Of a DNA stretch of 5,913 nucleotides, positions 5,443-5,913 are shown piece after piece. The first letter of the stretch is position 1; each line of letters begins with the position of its first letter. The notes under the pieces are model-generated. The model was not told where the DNA came from and did no database searches. It saw only the letters and a program-made list of their open reading frames with translations. The DNA is taken from contig JAHIZR010000051.1 of the NCBI GenBank assembly GCA_018814465.1, positions 1 through 5,913 on the forward strand, in the 5' to 3' direction. Origin of the DNA: a bacterium. GTDB taxonomy: Bacteria > Electryoneota > RPQS01. Both the position numbers and the translations under genes were made by a program.

Positions 5443-5913
5443 CGATAGATTTCCCAGTAGCCCGCTTCGCCGATTCTTAAATAGAAGTAAGCCGTTCCCG
5501 CCATCGGTCCCGGCGCTCCTTCCAACGCGATTTCGGCCTGCAGAGAGTAGTCCGCGATAATTTCAGCGCTGTCGCCAAGAGTGGTCTGTTCACTATTTAA
5601 AAAGACTACCGAGACGGCGCTGTCGATCGGCAGTGTGCCCACACTGAGCAAACGGTTGATATGAGTCGCCTCGGACTGATAGTTCCACCCGGCAAGCGAC
5701 GGATTCTGCTGCAATGCTTCGGGATCGGCGATAAACTCGAAGACTTCCTGTTCGAACGAAAGCAGATAGTTTACCGCATTCTGTTCCAGAAAGGCGCGGC
5801 TCAGATTCGTCAGGACATCCTGGGGAACCCGCGGAACTTCCCACGATCCCCGTCCCGTATTAGGCGGTTCGGGATCTCTGGTGTTGAACAGATCGCAACC
5901 CACAATCAGCACC
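5379..5913 (-). CDS. Putative lipoprotein with NTF2-like domain, 5'-truncated by the window edge
   Basis: About 177 codons are visible and the N-terminus lies beyond 5913. The first readable codons, V-L-I-V-G-C, are the end of a signal peptide with a good lipobox (I-V-G-C), so a GTG at 5910-5912 is unlikely to be the real start. Counting from that codon, the mature protein begins at Cys6 with C-D-L-F-N-T-R-D-P-E-P-P, a Pro/Gly-rich linker to about residue 30. A domain follows with V-L-T-N-L-S-R-A-F (33-41), F-E-F-I-A-D (58-63), G-W-N-Y-Q-S-E (75-81), a beta-rich half, and Y-W-E-I-Y-R-W-Q-D (152-160). A short tail with T-W-S-D-I-K follows. The order of elements matches the next gene, so they look like paralogs. 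The NTF2-like fold is inferred from pattern, not shown. It is the first gene of the operon within the window; its promoter is not in view. Function unknown. Confidence 0.76.
   Translation of the reverse strand, partial: VLIVGCDLFNTRDPEPPNTGRGSWEVPRVPQDVLTNLSRAFLEQNAVNYLLSFEQEVFEFIADPEALQQNPSLAGWNYQSEATHINRLLSVGTLPIDSAVSVVFLNSEQTTLGDSAEIIADYSLQAEIALEGAPGPMAGTAYFYLRIGEAGYWEIYRWQDQRTEEKSTWSDIKSLVQ
5414..5424 (-). promoter_or_regulatory. Strong ribosome binding site pointing to a CTG start at 5407-5409
   Basis: On the minus strand AGAGGAGAAAA contains a full AGGAG core (complement of 5418-5422), eight bases before an in-frame CTG (complement of 5407-5409). It lies inside the last codons of the upstream lipoprotein. 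It is the best Shine-Dalgarno sequence in the cluster, and no ATG, GTG or TTG is at suitable distance in the frame of the downstream gene. The GTG at 5442 has only a weak GGGA about ten bases ahead. Confidence 0.5.

Noticed and set aside
5593..5844. Alternative minus-strand frame of 83 codons within the first lipoprotein gene
   Set aside because: The lipoprotein frame has a lipobox and paralogy to its neighbour; this frame is rich in Arg, Ser and Gly, typical of an out-of-frame reading.
5845..5876. Inverted repeat GATCCC / GGGATC with a 20-base loop in the first lipoprotein gene
   Set aside because: Only six pairs with a long loop and no context; expected by chance.
1..5913. CRISPR array, phage or defence genes, or a replication origin
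   Set aside because: No regularly spaced repeats, no nuclease, helicase, recombinase or toxin-antitoxin motifs beyond the dead transposase fragment, and no clustered DnaA-box-like sites were seen.

Overview
This window comes from a bacterial chromosome of moderate GC in its genes. I cannot name the organism. The citrate synthase is of the eukaryote-like family best known in bacteria from Geobacteraceae. The two lipoproteins, with their C-x-x-(P/L)-F starts and NTF2-like bodies, resemble genes I associate with poorly cultured lineages around the FCB group and Gemmatimonadota. That placement is inference only.

Layout. Positions 1-498 are AT-rich and hold no intact gene. Their only recognisable content is a decayed C-terminal piece of an IS3-family transposase (157-372) and a possible promoter (about 409-437). 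A complete citrate synthase gene follows on the plus strand (499-1803). The convergent intergenic region (1804-2068) holds a strong stem-loop terminator that works best for minus-strand transcripts, and a nested inverted repeat (1956-2029) that I cannot assign.

From 5913 down to 2069 everything reads on the minus strand as one tight cluster. In transcription order it encodes a 5'-truncated lipoprotein with an NTF2-like domain, a second related lipoprotein overlapping the first, a class I (Ibeta) aspartate/prephenate-type aminotransferase, a short FmdB-family zinc-ribbon protein, and a GlcE/GlcD-like FAD-binding oxidoreductase. Gene joints are a 64-nt (or 31-nt) overlap, TAATG, a 19-nt gap and TGATG, so this is almost certainly one operon with translational coupling.

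Functionally, citrate synthase feeds the TCA cycle, and its 2-oxoglutarate and oxaloacetate connect to the aminotransferase. The link between amino-acid metabolism, the zinc ribbon, the oxidase and the two surface lipoproteins is not explained by any pathway I know. No CRISPR array, phage gene, defence system, rRNA or tRNA was seen. The points most worth a second look are the tandem paralogous lipoproteins, the apparent CTG start with a strong ribosome binding site, the paired hairpins inside the second lipoprotein gene, and the unexplained structured intergenic element.
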